A stretch of 64,000 bases of DNA from assembly GCA_003946805.1 (NCBI GenBank), contig RPSH01000014.1:1-64000 (forward strand), in the 5' to 3' direction. The translations under genes and the position numbers were made by a program. The notes under the pieces were generated by a model. That model was given only the letters and a program-made list of their open reading frames with translations, was not told the DNA's origin and searched no databases. Shown one piece after another: positions 18,681 through 26,348 of the stretch; position 1 is the first letter of the stretch, and each line of letters starts with the position of its first letter. Source of the stretch: Bacillus sp. 2B10 (lineage in GTDB: Bacteria > Pseudomonadota > Alphaproteobacteria > Sphingomonadales > Sphingomonadaceae).

Positions 18681-18755
18681 CGGGTCGCCCACCAATTATT
18701 AAGCTCCCGCGGCTAGGCCCGGCATGATAGCGGCCAATCCGGGTCGCGGGGGCGT

Positions 18756-19883
18756 ATGATGGGCAAGCAGGTGCAGCGGATACTGGTCGTCTTCGGCACG
18801 CGGCCCGAAGCGATCAAGCTGTTCCCGCTGATCCACGCCCTGCGCGCCCATCCCGGATTCGACACCCGCGTCGTCGTCACCGCGCAGCACCGCGAGATGC
18901 TGGATCAGGTCATGGAATTTGCCGGGATCGTGCCCGACATCGACCTGAACATCATGACCGCCGGCCAGTCGCTCGATGCCCTGACCGCGCGGTTGCTGGG
19001 TGCGCTCGGCCCGGTCTTCGACGCCGAGAAGCCCGACCGGGTGATCGTGCAGGGCGACACCGCCACCGCGATGGTCGCCGCGCTCGCCGCCTATTACCGC
19101 AAGGTCCCGGTCGCGCATGTCGAGGCGGGCCTGCGCAGCCACGACATCTATCATCCGTGGCCCGAAGAGGTGAACCGCAAGATCGTCGGCAGCATCGCCG
19201 ACCTGCATTTCGCCCCGACGCAGACCGCCGCCGACGCGCTGCTGGCGGAGAATGTGCCAGGCGACCGCGTGCTGGTGACCGGCAACACCGTCATCGACGC
19301 GCTGCACATGGCCCGGACACGGATCGCCGCCGAACCGGCACGGACGCAGGCGCTCGACGATCTGGCGCAGCGGTTCGCAGGCAAGCGCGTGGTGTTGGTG
19401 ACCACCCACCGGCGCGAGAATTTCGGCGGCGGCATGGAAAGCATCGCCCGCGCCATCGCCCGCATCGCCGCGCGCGACGATGTCGGCGTTATCTTTCCGG
19501 TCCATCCCAATCCGCAGGTCCGCGGGCCGATGGACGCGATCCTCGGGCACAATCCGCGCGTGGCGATGATCGCCCCCCAGGACTATCCGCATTTCGTCCG
19601 CCTGCTCGACCTGTGCCACCTCGTCCTGACCGATTCGGGCGGGGTGCAGGAGGAGGCACCGGGTCTGGGCAAGCCGGTGCTGGTGATGCGCGAGACGACC
19701 GAGCGCCCCGAAGGCGTGATGGCCGGCACCGCCAGGCTGATCGGTTCGGACGAGGACCGCATCGTCGCCGAGGTCACGCAACTGCTCGACGACCCCGACG
19801 CCTATGCCGCGATGGCAAAGGCGCACAATCCTTTCGGAGACGGCCATGCGTCCGCCCGCATCGTGGAGACCCTCTATGCTTGA
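18756..19883 (+). CDS. wecB: UDP-N-acetylglucosamine 2-epimerase (non-hydrolysing)
   Basis: 375-aa GT-B-fold enzyme interconverting UDP-GlcNAc and UDP-ManNAc. Key blocks are V-V-F-G-T-R-P-E-A-I-K at the N-terminus, Q-G-D-T, H-V-E-A-G-L-R, and D-S-G-G-V-Q-E-E-A followed by M-R-E-T-T-E-R-P-E-G near the C-terminus. The wecC start overlaps its last 8 bases. Its substrate is the product of the glmU-glmS operon just upstream. Confidence 0.95.
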   Translation: MMGKQVQRILVVFGTRPEAIKLFPLIHALRAHPGFDTRVVVTAQHREMLDQVMEFAGIVPDIDLNIMTAGQSLDALTARLLGALGPVFDAEKPDRVIVQGDTATAMVAALAAYYRKVPVAHVEAGLRSHDIYHPWPEEVNRKIVGSIADLHFAPTQTAADALLAENVPGDRVLVTGNTVIDALHMARTRIAAEPARTQALDDLAQRFAGKRVVLVTTHRRENFGGGMESIARAIARIAARDDVGVIFPVHPNPQVRGPMDAILGHNPRVAMIAPQDYPHFVRLLDLCHLVLTDSGGVQEEAPGLGKPVLVMRETTERPEGVMAGTARLIGSDEDRIVAEVTQLLDDPDAYAAMAKAHNPFGDGHASARIVETLYA

Positions 19884-21129
19884 ACAGCGCATCGCCGCTG
19901 CCGACACCTATGACGTGTGCGTCGTGGGGCTGGGCTATATCGGCCTGCCGACCGCCGCCGTCGTCGCCCGGTCGGGCGCGCGGGTGATCGGCATCGACGT
20001 CAGCCAGCACGTCGTCGACACGGTCGCGCGCGGCGACATCCATATCGAGGAGGCCGATCTCGACACGCTGGTGCGCGACGTCGTGCTGCTCGGACGCCTT
20101 ACCACCGCCACCGTGCCGTCGCCGGCCGACGTGTTCGTCATCGCGGTGCCGACGCCGTTCGGGCCGGGCCATGCGCCCGACATCAGCTATGTCCTGAACG
20201 CCACCCGCGCTATCGCGCCGGTGCTGGCGCGGGGCAACACCGTGATCCTCGAATCGACCTCGCCGGTCGGGACCACCGAACAGATTCGCGACCTGCTGGC
20301 CGAATTGCGCCCCGACCTGGCCCTGCCCGGCCTGTCGGATGCGCCCGACATCGCCATCGCCTATTGCCCCGAACGGGTGCTGCCGGGGCGCATCATTCTC
20401 GAACTCGTGTCGAACGAACGTTCGATCGGCGGGATCACCCCGGCCTGTGCCGAAGCCGCCTGCGACTTCTATCGCCGCTTCGTCGAGGGGGCGTGCACCG
20501 TCACCACCGCGCGCACCGCCGAAATGGTCAAGCTGGTCGAAAATACCAGCCGCGACGTCGCCATCGCCTTTGCCAACGAATTGTCGATCGTGTGCGACAA
20601 GATGGCGCTGAACGTCTGGGACGTGATCGAGCTGGCCAACCGCCACCCGCGCGTCAACATCCTGAAGCCCGGCCCCGGCGTCGGCGGGCACTGCATCGCG
20701 GTCGACCCGTGGTTCATCGTCGACGCCGCCCCCGAACAGACCCCGCTGATCCGCACCGCGCGCGAAGTGAACGACGGCAAGGTCGATCATGTCGTCGGCC
20801 GGGTCGTGGCGATGCTCGACGCGTCACCGGACGCCCGCGCGTCGTTGCTCGGGCTGGCGTTCAAGGCCGACATCGACGACCTGCGCGAAAGTCCAGCGGT
20901 GAAGGTCGCCGCCGACCTGATCGCCCGGTACGGCGACCGGATCGATCTGGTCGAACCGTTCGTCACCGCCCTGCCCCGTTCGCTCGACGGCGGGCGGCTG
21001 GTGTCGCTGGACGAGGGGCTGGCCAACGATATTCTGGTCGTGCTGGTCGATCACAGCGCGTTCAAGGCGGTGCCGGTCGAGGCTCGGGCGGGCAAGCAGC
21101 TTTACGATACGCGGGGGATGTGGCGGTAA
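19876..21129 (+). CDS. wecC: UDP-N-acetyl-D-mannosamine dehydrogenase
   Basis: 417-aa UDP-sugar 6-dehydrogenase making UDP-ManNAcA. It has V-G-L-G-Y-I-G-L-P-T-A for NAD binding (about 17-27) and G-V-G-G-H-C-I-A-V-D-P with the catalytic Cys273. The C-terminal domain has G-L-A-F-K-A-D-I-D-D-L-R-E-S-P-A. The start at 19876 overlaps wecB, so translation is probably coupled. No glycosyltransferase or flippase lies nearby, so the polymer using ManNAcA is made elsewhere. Confidence 0.94.
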   Translation: MLEQRIAAADTYDVCVVGLGYIGLPTAAVVARSGARVIGIDVSQHVVDTVARGDIHIEEADLDTLVRDVVLLGRLTTATVPSPADVFVIAVPTPFGPGHAPDISYVLNATRAIAPVLARGNTVILESTSPVGTTEQIRDLLAELRPDLALPGLSDAPDIAIAYCPERVLPGRIILELVSNERSIGGITPACAEAACDFYRRFVEGACTVTTARTAEMVKLVENTSRDVAIAFANELSIVCDKMALNVWDVIELANRHPRVNILKPGPGVGGHCIAVDPWFIVDAAPEQTPLIRTAREVNDGKVDHVVGRVVAMLDASPDARASLLGLAFKADIDDLRESPAVKVAADLIARYGDRIDLVEPFVTALPRSLDGGRLVSLDEGLANDILVVLVDHSAFKAVPVEARAGKQLYDTRGMWR

Positions 21130-21149
21130 TCGAAAGAAAATAGGATTTT

Positions 21150-21376
21150 CACGCGAAGGCGCGGAGGCACGAAGAGGAAGAGGATTGTTCGCGCAGAGGC
21201 GCAGAGAACGCTGAGATGTTGTTGAGCAGGCCATGTCAGCCTGTCTGGCGCAGCCTGATTCCTGTTGGCGCCCCATGGTGAAGAGCCGCAGTCGCGGCGA
21301 GCGCTACCCTCAACGTCCTCTGCGCCTCTGCGCGAAATAAAAACTTCTTCTCCGCGTCTCCGCGCCTCCGCGCGAA
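21150..21376. repeat. Intergenic palindromic repeat, family F, copy 1
   Basis: About 227 bp with arms of roughly 65 bp around a central 95-100 bp. The left arm begins TTCACGCGAAGGCGCGGAGG and continues CGCGCAGAGGCGCAGAG. The right arm reads CTCTGCGCCTCTGCGCGAA and ends CGCGCCTCCGCGCGAA. It fills the gap between the convergent wecC and nucleotidyltransferase genes. I saw no gene inside. Confidence 0.85.
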
Positions 21377-21380
21377 CCAC

Positions 21381-22385
21381 CTATTTCTTCTTCCGAAACT
21401 TCGTCCACAAATGCCGCGCCAGCATCGCAGGCGGCATCCTGAGCCAGTGCGAGCGGACATAGAAACCGAACTCGGTGCCCTTGTGCCGCAATCGCCCCCA
21501 GCCGTCGCGCGCCAGCAGCCGCCGGGCGAACAACCCATCCGACGCCACCGGTTCCCCACCGCCCGGCGTCCCATAGATCCGCCGCGCCAGCCTGAGCGCG
21601 CGGGCCACCGCGTCCGACAGTTGATGTCGCGCCGCCCGCTCGGTCAGCGCCGCGATGAACCCGGCATCCCGCTCGACAAACTCGCGCACCAGCCGGTCGA
21701 TGTCCCACAGGTTGCGCAAGCCCCCCTGCAAATCGCCATCGGCGAACAGGTGCGCGGCGGCGTGGGCCACCATGTCCTCCGGGCACAGCACCGACAGCCC
21801 GTTGCACAGCGGCACGGCATCGGCGATCAACGCCCCCGCATCGGGCGTCGGCCGCGCGGTCGGGGGCAGGATCGTGTGATGCACATCGATCATCCGGTCC
21901 CGGTCGCGGTGGATCAGCGGCGGCAGCTCGTGCATCCAGCGGCGATAATAGGCGTCGTCATAAGGGTCGGGCTTCACCCATTCCCACCCCGCCGCCAGCA
22001 ACGCGGCCTCCACCGCATCGAGATGTTCGCGCGGCACGAGGATGTCGAGGTCACCGATCGCCCGCCCCCGCCCCGCATCCAGCCCGGCGGCGACGAACGC
22101 GGTTCCTTTCAGCAGCACCACCGGCAGCCCGAGCGGGGCCAGCGCCCGCTGTGCCGCCTCCGCCTCCCACAACGCCGCCACCCGTCCCTGTTCGGCGGAG
22201 GCACGGGCATCGGCGAGGATGCGCGCCGCCGCCGGGGGCATGGCCACGCCGTCCAGCCGCACGGCGACGCTGCCGATCAGCTGCTCGGCCCGCGCCGCCG
22301 CGATCAGCGCGTTCCACTGTCCGGCGTTCAGCCCGGTCGCCCGCGCCGGATCGGCCAGCACCGCGGCGACCAGCGCGCCGCTCAT
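21381..22385 (-). CDS. Nucleotidyltransferase-family protein of the HprK-related kinase A cassette
   Basis: 334 aa, resembling the Rv2179-independent NTP_transf_5-type (PF14907) nucleotidyltransferases. The active-site region reads V-V-L-L-K-G-T-A-F-V-A-A-G, then G-D-L-D-I-L-V with the two metal-binding Asps, then H-H-T-I-L-P. The start ATG at 22385 overlaps the stop of the kinase gene (ATGA). The C-terminus is basic (T-K-F-R-K-K-K). In characterised lasso-peptide clusters a related protein acts on a phosphorylated peptide made by an HprK-like kinase. Here that role is inference. Confidence 0.85.
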   Translation of the reverse strand: MSGALVAAVLADPARATGLNAGQWNALIAAARAEQLIGSVAVRLDGVAMPPAAARILADARASAEQGRVAALWEAEAAQRALAPLGLPVVLLKGTAFVAAGLDAGRGRAIGDLDILVPREHLDAVEAALLAAGWEWVKPDPYDDAYYRRWMHELPPLIHRDRDRMIDVHHTILPPTARPTPDAGALIADAVPLCNGLSVLCPEDMVAHAAAHLFADGDLQGGLRNLWDIDRLVREFVERDAGFIAALTERAARHQLSDAVARALRLARRIYGTPGGGEPVASDGLFARRLLARDGWGRLRHKGTEFGFYVRSHWLRMPPAMLARHLWTKFRKKK

Positions 22386-23263
22386 GCCAGCTCGCTCCAT
22401 AGCGTCTCGACCAGTGCGAGTGCGGTTTCGGTATCGGGATAATCGATCGCCCGCACCGGTAGCCTGCGAACCAGCCCGGTCAGCGCGTCGAAGCCGCGCT
22501 CGCCCATCGCCACATAATTGGTCGACGCCTGGGTCAGCCGCACGAACGTCTCGGCCGGTTCGACCGGACGCACCGCCTGCGCCTGTCCATAGGTGGGGAA
22601 CAGCAGCAGCGCCGGTCGCGCCGGCACGTCCATTGCCGCGATCGCCGCGGCATTGGGGACGAGGTGGCGGATATCCCCCTTGGGCGTCGCTGCCAGAAAC
22701 GGCCCGAACCGCCCGCCCGGCGCCGCGCGTTCCATCACACCGATCGCGGCATTCTTCAGGCTGACGAGGCGCGGAAAGGCGTGGACCAGCCCCGTCGCCG
22801 GATCGAGCAGCGCGAACTCGTCGCCCATCAGCCGCCACCCGCGCGTCATCAGCAGCGCCGCCAGCGTCGACTTCCCCGCCCCCGATTCGCCGGTCATCAG
22901 CAGCGCCCGCCCGTCCCGCTCGGCGGCGGAGGCGTGGAGCAGCAGGTAGCGACGCTGCGCCAGCGCCATTTGCAGGTTCATCCCCATCTCCGCCGCCAGC
23001 ACCCCCTGCGCCAGCGGCAGCGGCGCGGCGTCGGGGATGGTGAAGTCGCCGCCGATCATCACCGACGGTCGCACCACCCGCCGCCACGGCCGCGCGGCGA
23101 ACAGGCGCACGTTGAAGTCGGCGATGCCATCCTCGGGCTGGGGATAGTCGCGATACAGGGTACGCAACTGATCGACCGGCGTGCGCCAGTCGCTGCCGAT
23201 CCGGAACCCGACCGGCCCGATGCGCAACGTCGCGACATGCCTCACGCCGGTTGGTCCACGCAC
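22382..23263 (-). CDS. HprK-related kinase A
   Basis: 293 aa from the GTG at 23263; another GTG at 23245 overlaps the pqqD-like stop (GTGA) and is an equally good start. The C-terminal half resembles the HPr kinase catalytic core: Y-L-L-L-H-A-S-A, Walker A G-E-S-G-A-G-K-S-T (125-133) and a Walker-B-like L-M-G-D-E-F-A-L-L-D (145-154). True HprK features for CcpA-type regulation are absent, and no ptsH is nearby. It sits between a PqqD-like gene and a nucleotidyltransferase gene, overlapping both. The family name HprK-related kinase A fits; its phosphoacceptor is unknown. Confidence 0.88.
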   Translation of the reverse strand: MRGPTGVRHVATLRIGPVGFRIGSDWRTPVDQLRTLYRDYPQPEDGIADFNVRLFAARPWRRVVRPSVMIGGDFTIPDAAPLPLAQGVLAAEMGMNLQMALAQRRYLLLHASAAERDGRALLMTGESGAGKSTLAALLMTRGWRLMGDEFALLDPATGLVHAFPRLVSLKNAAIGVMERAAPGGRFGPFLAATPKGDIRHLVPNAAAIAAMDVPARPALLLFPTYGQAQAVRPVEPAETFVRLTQASTNYVAMGERGFDALTGLVRRLPVRAIDYPDTETALALVETLWSELA

Positions 23264-23526
23264 TCGACCAGCCCGGTATCGACCAGTTCGTCCAGCCGCG
23301 CGACGAGGCCCCCCGTATCGCCATCGGCCAGGTCGTAGCGCGCCGCCAGCGCCGCCAGCAATTCATCGGCGGTCATCGCCCGGTCGGCCAGCAGGTCGAG
23401 AATCTCGGGCACCGGCGGCGCGACGACATGCGTCTGCCCCGACGCCCGGTGATAGACGGCGCTGAGCTGGTCCAGCGGCACGATGCGCAGCGATGCCACC
23501 GGCGGCGCGCGATAGCGTGCCGCCAC
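23242..23526 (-). CDS. PqqD-family peptide chaperone, HprK-related-A system
   Basis: 94 aa from a GTG at 23526, 7 bp after the stop of the upstream gene; the open frame extends further 5' but overlaps that gene. The winged-helix PqqD/RRE layout is visible: beta strands (V-Y-H-R-A-S-G-Q-T-H-V-V), then V-P-E-I-L-D-L-L-A and M-T-A-D-E-L-L-A-A-L-A, then L-V-A-R-L-D-E-L-V. In RiPP pathways such domains bind leader peptides and present them to modifying enzymes. Here the client would most simply be the neighbouring small exported protein, which is inference. Confidence 0.82.
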   Translation of the reverse strand: MAARYRAPPVASLRIVPLDQLSAVYHRASGQTHVVAPPVPEILDLLADRAMTADELLAALAARYDLADGDTGGLVARLDELVDTGLVECVDQPA

Positions 23527-23533
23527 GGCTGCG

Positions 23534-23929
23534 TCAGCCGCGCGGCATCTGAAGCGATGCGAAGCAGGTGAAGCCGCTGGTCCCGTTCTGGAGCCGCTGG
23601 ACATATTTCAGATAGGCGCGGGTCGTGTCGCCATCGGCGCCGGGCAGGTTCTGCCCGTTCATCGCCGCCTTCACCTGCTCGCCGGTGAACGGCCGATTGG
23701 CACCGGGAAAGGCGCCGGGCGTGCCTGGCGCCACGACCTGACCGTCGGCCGCGATCAGCTGTCCGGCGCGCGCGCGATCGGGAATCGGAATCTCGCAGGT
23801 CATGATCGACGCCTGCGTCTGTGCCAGCGCCGGGCGGATCGACACCACCGCCGACGCGCTCGCCGCACCGATCAGCAGCGTACGCCGTGCCAGCGTACCG
23901 TCGTTCGGGGGGGTGGGCGTGTCGGTCAT
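23534..23929 (-). CDS. Small Tat-exported protein of unknown function, first gene of the kinase cassette
   Basis: 131 aa from the ATG at 23929; an in-frame ATG further upstream at 23968 is less likely. Residues 15-16 are the twin arginines in L-A-R-R-T-L-L-I, followed by an Ala/Ser hydrophobic core and P-A-L-A at 33-36, a typical Tat signal. The mature part of about 95 residues has two cysteines (M-T-C-E-I-P and F-T-C-F-A-S), a Gly/Pro-rich middle and a helical Y-L-K-Y-V-Q-R-L-Q. No enzyme motif is seen. As first gene of the cassette it is the natural candidate substrate of the kinase and nucleotidyltransferase. Confidence 0.75.
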   Translation of the reverse strand: MTDTPTPPNDGTLARRTLLIGAASASAVVSIRPALAQTQASIMTCEIPIPDRARAGQLIAADGQVVAPGTPGAFPGANRPFTGEQVKAAMNGQNLPGADGDTTRAYLKYVQRLQNGTSGFTCFASLQMPRG

Positions 23930-24043
23930 GCGCCATCTTCCCCAATGCGTCGCGTTTCGCAACGACAAAGAGGGTTAAGGAATGTCCGACAAAGGGGCGA
24001 TCCGCCCCCTCTGGCCTTGCGCGACACTTCCGCCTAATCGGGG

Positions 24044-25249
24044 GTGATGGACGAATTCGGCCCCCGCCTGCCCCTCGCCCTCGTCATCGCGGTCGGCGTC
24101 GCCCTGTTGGCGCTGCTGCTGGGCGCCGGGATCAATGCCAGCGCGGTCGTGCTGGTCGGCGCGGTCGCCGCGGTGCTGGTCGCCGGGCTGCACGCCCCCG
24201 AACGGGGCCCCACCGAATCACCCGACACCGCGCGCCAGCATGCCGCCGCCGCGACCCAGTCGGCGATCGATGCGGTCGACGAACCGATCCTCGTCATTGC
24301 GGCGGGCCATGTCGAGGCGGCGAACCCCGCCGCGCTCGCGCTGCTGGGCCAGCATGTCGTCGGCGGCGACGTCCGCCTCGCCATCCGCCATCCGGCCGCG
24401 GCCGAACGGCTGTTCGGCACGCGCGACGATCGCGAACCCGTCGGGCTGGTGGGCCTGGGCGCGCGCGACCAGAGCTGGGAGATGCGCGTCCGTCCGCTGA
24501 CCCACGACCGGCGGCTGGTGCATCTGGTCGACCGCACCGGCAACCGCGCGACCGAACGGATGCGCGTCGATTTCGTCGCCAATGCCAGCCACGAACTGCG
24601 CACCCCGCTCGCCTCGCTGCTGGGTTTCATCGAAACGCTGCGCGACGAGGCGGGCGAGGATCCGGGCGTGCGCGAACGCTTCCTGAAGGTCATGAACGAC
24701 GAAGCGCGGCGGATGCAGCGGCTGATCGACGACCTGATCTCCCTCAGCCGGATCGAGGCGGAGAAATATCGCCCCCCCGACCAAGCGGTCGACCTGTCGA
24801 CGATGGTGCCGGCGGTCCGCGACGAACTCGCCGCCACCAACCCGACGCGCGGCGGCGACGTCGCCCTGACGATCGACCACGACGTCACTGTGATCGGCGA
24901 CCGCGCGCAATTGTCGCAGCTGCTGCACAACGTCATGGGCAATGCGATGAAATATGGTCGCGCCGGCACTCCGGTCGAGGTGCGGCTGACGTCGCGCGAC
25001 ACCATGGCCGAACTGGTGGTGCGCGACCATGGGGAGGGGGTGGCGATCGAGCATCTGCCACGGCTTACGGAACGCTTTTACCGTGTCGACTCAGGGCGCA
25101 GCCGGGCGCTGGGGGGAACCGGCCTCGGCCTCGCGATCGTCAAGCACATCGTCGAGCGGCATCGCGGCCGCCTCGATATCGGCAGCGTGGTGGGCGACGG
25201 CACGACGGTTTCCGTCCTGCTGCCCCTCCACGGTGTCATGAAGCCGTAA
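24044..25249 (+). CDS. phoR: Phosphate regulon sensor histidine kinase PhoR
   Basis: 401-aa inner-membrane sensor kinase. Two N-terminal membrane helices (about 9-48) with almost no periplasmic loop are followed by a PAS-like segment (70-160), the dimerisation/phosphoacceptor helix with A-S-H-E-L-R-T-P (His182) and the ATPase core ending G-G-T-G-L-G-L-A-I-V-K. A missing large sensor domain fits PhoR, which reads the Pst/PhoU complex. It heads the pho-pst cluster. A Pho box overlaps its last codons. Confidence 0.95.
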   Translation: MMDEFGPRLPLALVIAVGVALLALLLGAGINASAVVLVGAVAAVLVAGLHAPERGPTESPDTARQHAAAATQSAIDAVDEPILVIAAGHVEAANPAALALLGQHVVGGDVRLAIRHPAAAERLFGTRDDREPVGLVGLGARDQSWEMRVRPLTHDRRLVHLVDRTGNRATERMRVDFVANASHELRTPLASLLGFIETLRDEAGEDPGVRERFLKVMNDEARRMQRLIDDLISLSRIEAEKYRPPDQAVDLSTMVPAVRDELAATNPTRGGDVALTIDHDVTVIGDRAQLSQLLHNVMGNAMKYGRAGTPVEVRLTSRDTMAELVVRDHGEGVAIEHLPRLTERFYRVDSGRSRALGGTGLGLAIVKHIVERHRGRLDIGSVVGDGTTVSVLLPLHGVMKP

Positions 25250-25261
25250 CGCGATGGTAAC
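25233..25261 (+). promoter_or_regulatory. Pho box (PhoB binding site) before pstS
   Basis: Three 7-mers at an exact 11-bp period: GTGTCAT (25233-25239), CCGTAAC (25244-25250) and TGGTAAC (25255-25261), each followed by a 4-bp spacer. This matches the known Pho box plan of tandem CTGTCAT-like heptamers with AT-type 4-bp spacers, although these spacers are GC-richer. It overlaps the phoR stop and lies 56 bp before the pstS start. Confidence 0.75.
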
Positions 25262-25316
25262 ACAGCACGCCCGAGCGTCGCGAATGTCCGTATACGCCCA
25301 TGGAAACTGGAACCGC

Positions 25317-26348
25317 ATGTATCGCCGGATCGCGTCCGTCGTGGCCCTCGGCCTAGCGCTTGCCGCATGCGAGCCGCAGACGTCGCGCGACCATATCCGC
25401 GTCGTCGGGTCGTCGACCGTCTATCCCTTCACCACCGCCGTCGCGGAGATGCTGGTGAACGCCAACCCCGACCTGCGCGCGCCGCTGGTCGAATCGACCG
25501 GCACCGGCGCGGGTGCGGCGCTGTTCTGCGCCGGCATCGGCCCGCAGCATCCCGACATCCTCGACGCCTCGCGCCGGTTGAAGAAGTCCGAATATGCCGG
25601 CTGCGTGTCGCACGGGGTGAAGGAGATCATGGAGATCCAGGTCGGCGTCGACGGCGTGGCGCTGGCCGAATCGAACAACGGACCGAAGCTGCAGCTGAGC
25701 AGGCGCGACGTCTACATGGCACTGTCGGCCAATCCGCTGGGCAGGCCCAACACCGCGCGGATGTGGAACGAAATCAACCCCGCCCTGCCCGCGATCCCGA
25801 TCCAGTTCTTCGGCCCCCCCTCCACCAGCGGGACGCGCGACGCGCTGGTCGAACTCATCATGGTCCCGGCGTGCGAGGCGGCGTTCCCGCAGGCCAAGGC
25901 GCTCAAGGACAGCGACAAGGACCGCTACGAGGACATCTGCACCCGCATCCGCGAGGACGCGGCCTATGTCGACAAGGGCGAGAACGACAATCTGATCGTG
26001 CAGAACCTGTCGACCAACCCCAACGCGATCGGCATCTTCGGCTATTCCTATCTCGAGGAGAACAAGTCGCGGCTGCACGGCGTGCCGATCGACGGCATCG
26101 CCCCCAGCTACGACAGCATCGCCGGCGGCACCTATCCCGGCGCGCGTCCGCTGTTCCTCTATGTGAAGAAGGCGCATATCAAACCGGTGCCCGGCATGAC
26201 CGACTTCCTCGCCACCTTCGCGAAGTCGTGGGACCCGGGCGGTCCGCTGACCCGCCGCGGGATGATCGCCGCGCCCGCCGCCGTCCGCGCCGAATCGGCG
26301 GCGGAGATCGCGAACCAGACGGTCATGGACCCGGCGGGGCTGCACTGA
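25317..26348 (+). CDS. pstS: Phosphate ABC transporter, substrate-binding lipoprotein
   Basis: 343 aa. The start at 25317 gives M-Y-R-R-I-A-S-V-V with a lipobox L-A-A-C at about 17-20. R-V-V-G-S-S-T-V-Y-P-F-T, S-T-G-T-G-A-G and T-S-G-T-R-D-A are the phosphate-binding loops of PstS. It delivers periplasmic phosphate to PstCAB. Its stop overlaps the pstC start (TGATG). The preceding Pho box predicts induction under phosphate starvation. Confidence 0.95.
   Translation: MYRRIASVVALGLALAACEPQTSRDHIRVVGSSTVYPFTTAVAEMLVNANPDLRAPLVESTGTGAGAALFCAGIGPQHPDILDASRRLKKSEYAGCVSHGVKEIMEIQVGVDGVALAESNNGPKLQLSRRDVYMALSANPLGRPNTARMWNEINPALPAIPIQFFGPPSTSGTRDALVELIMVPACEAAFPQAKALKDSDKDRYEDICTRIREDAAYVDKGENDNLIVQNLSTNPNAIGIFGYSYLEENKSRLHGVPIDGIAPSYDSIAGGTYPGARPLFLYVKKAHIKPVPGMTDFLATFAKSWDPGGPLTRRGMIAAPAAVRAESAAEIANQTVMDPAGLH

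Noticed and set aside
21411..22442. 343-codon plus-strand frame opposite the nucleotidyltransferase
   Set aside because: Basic, Arg/Gln-rich shadow without family features; the minus strand has the D-x-D active site and overlapping-operon structure.
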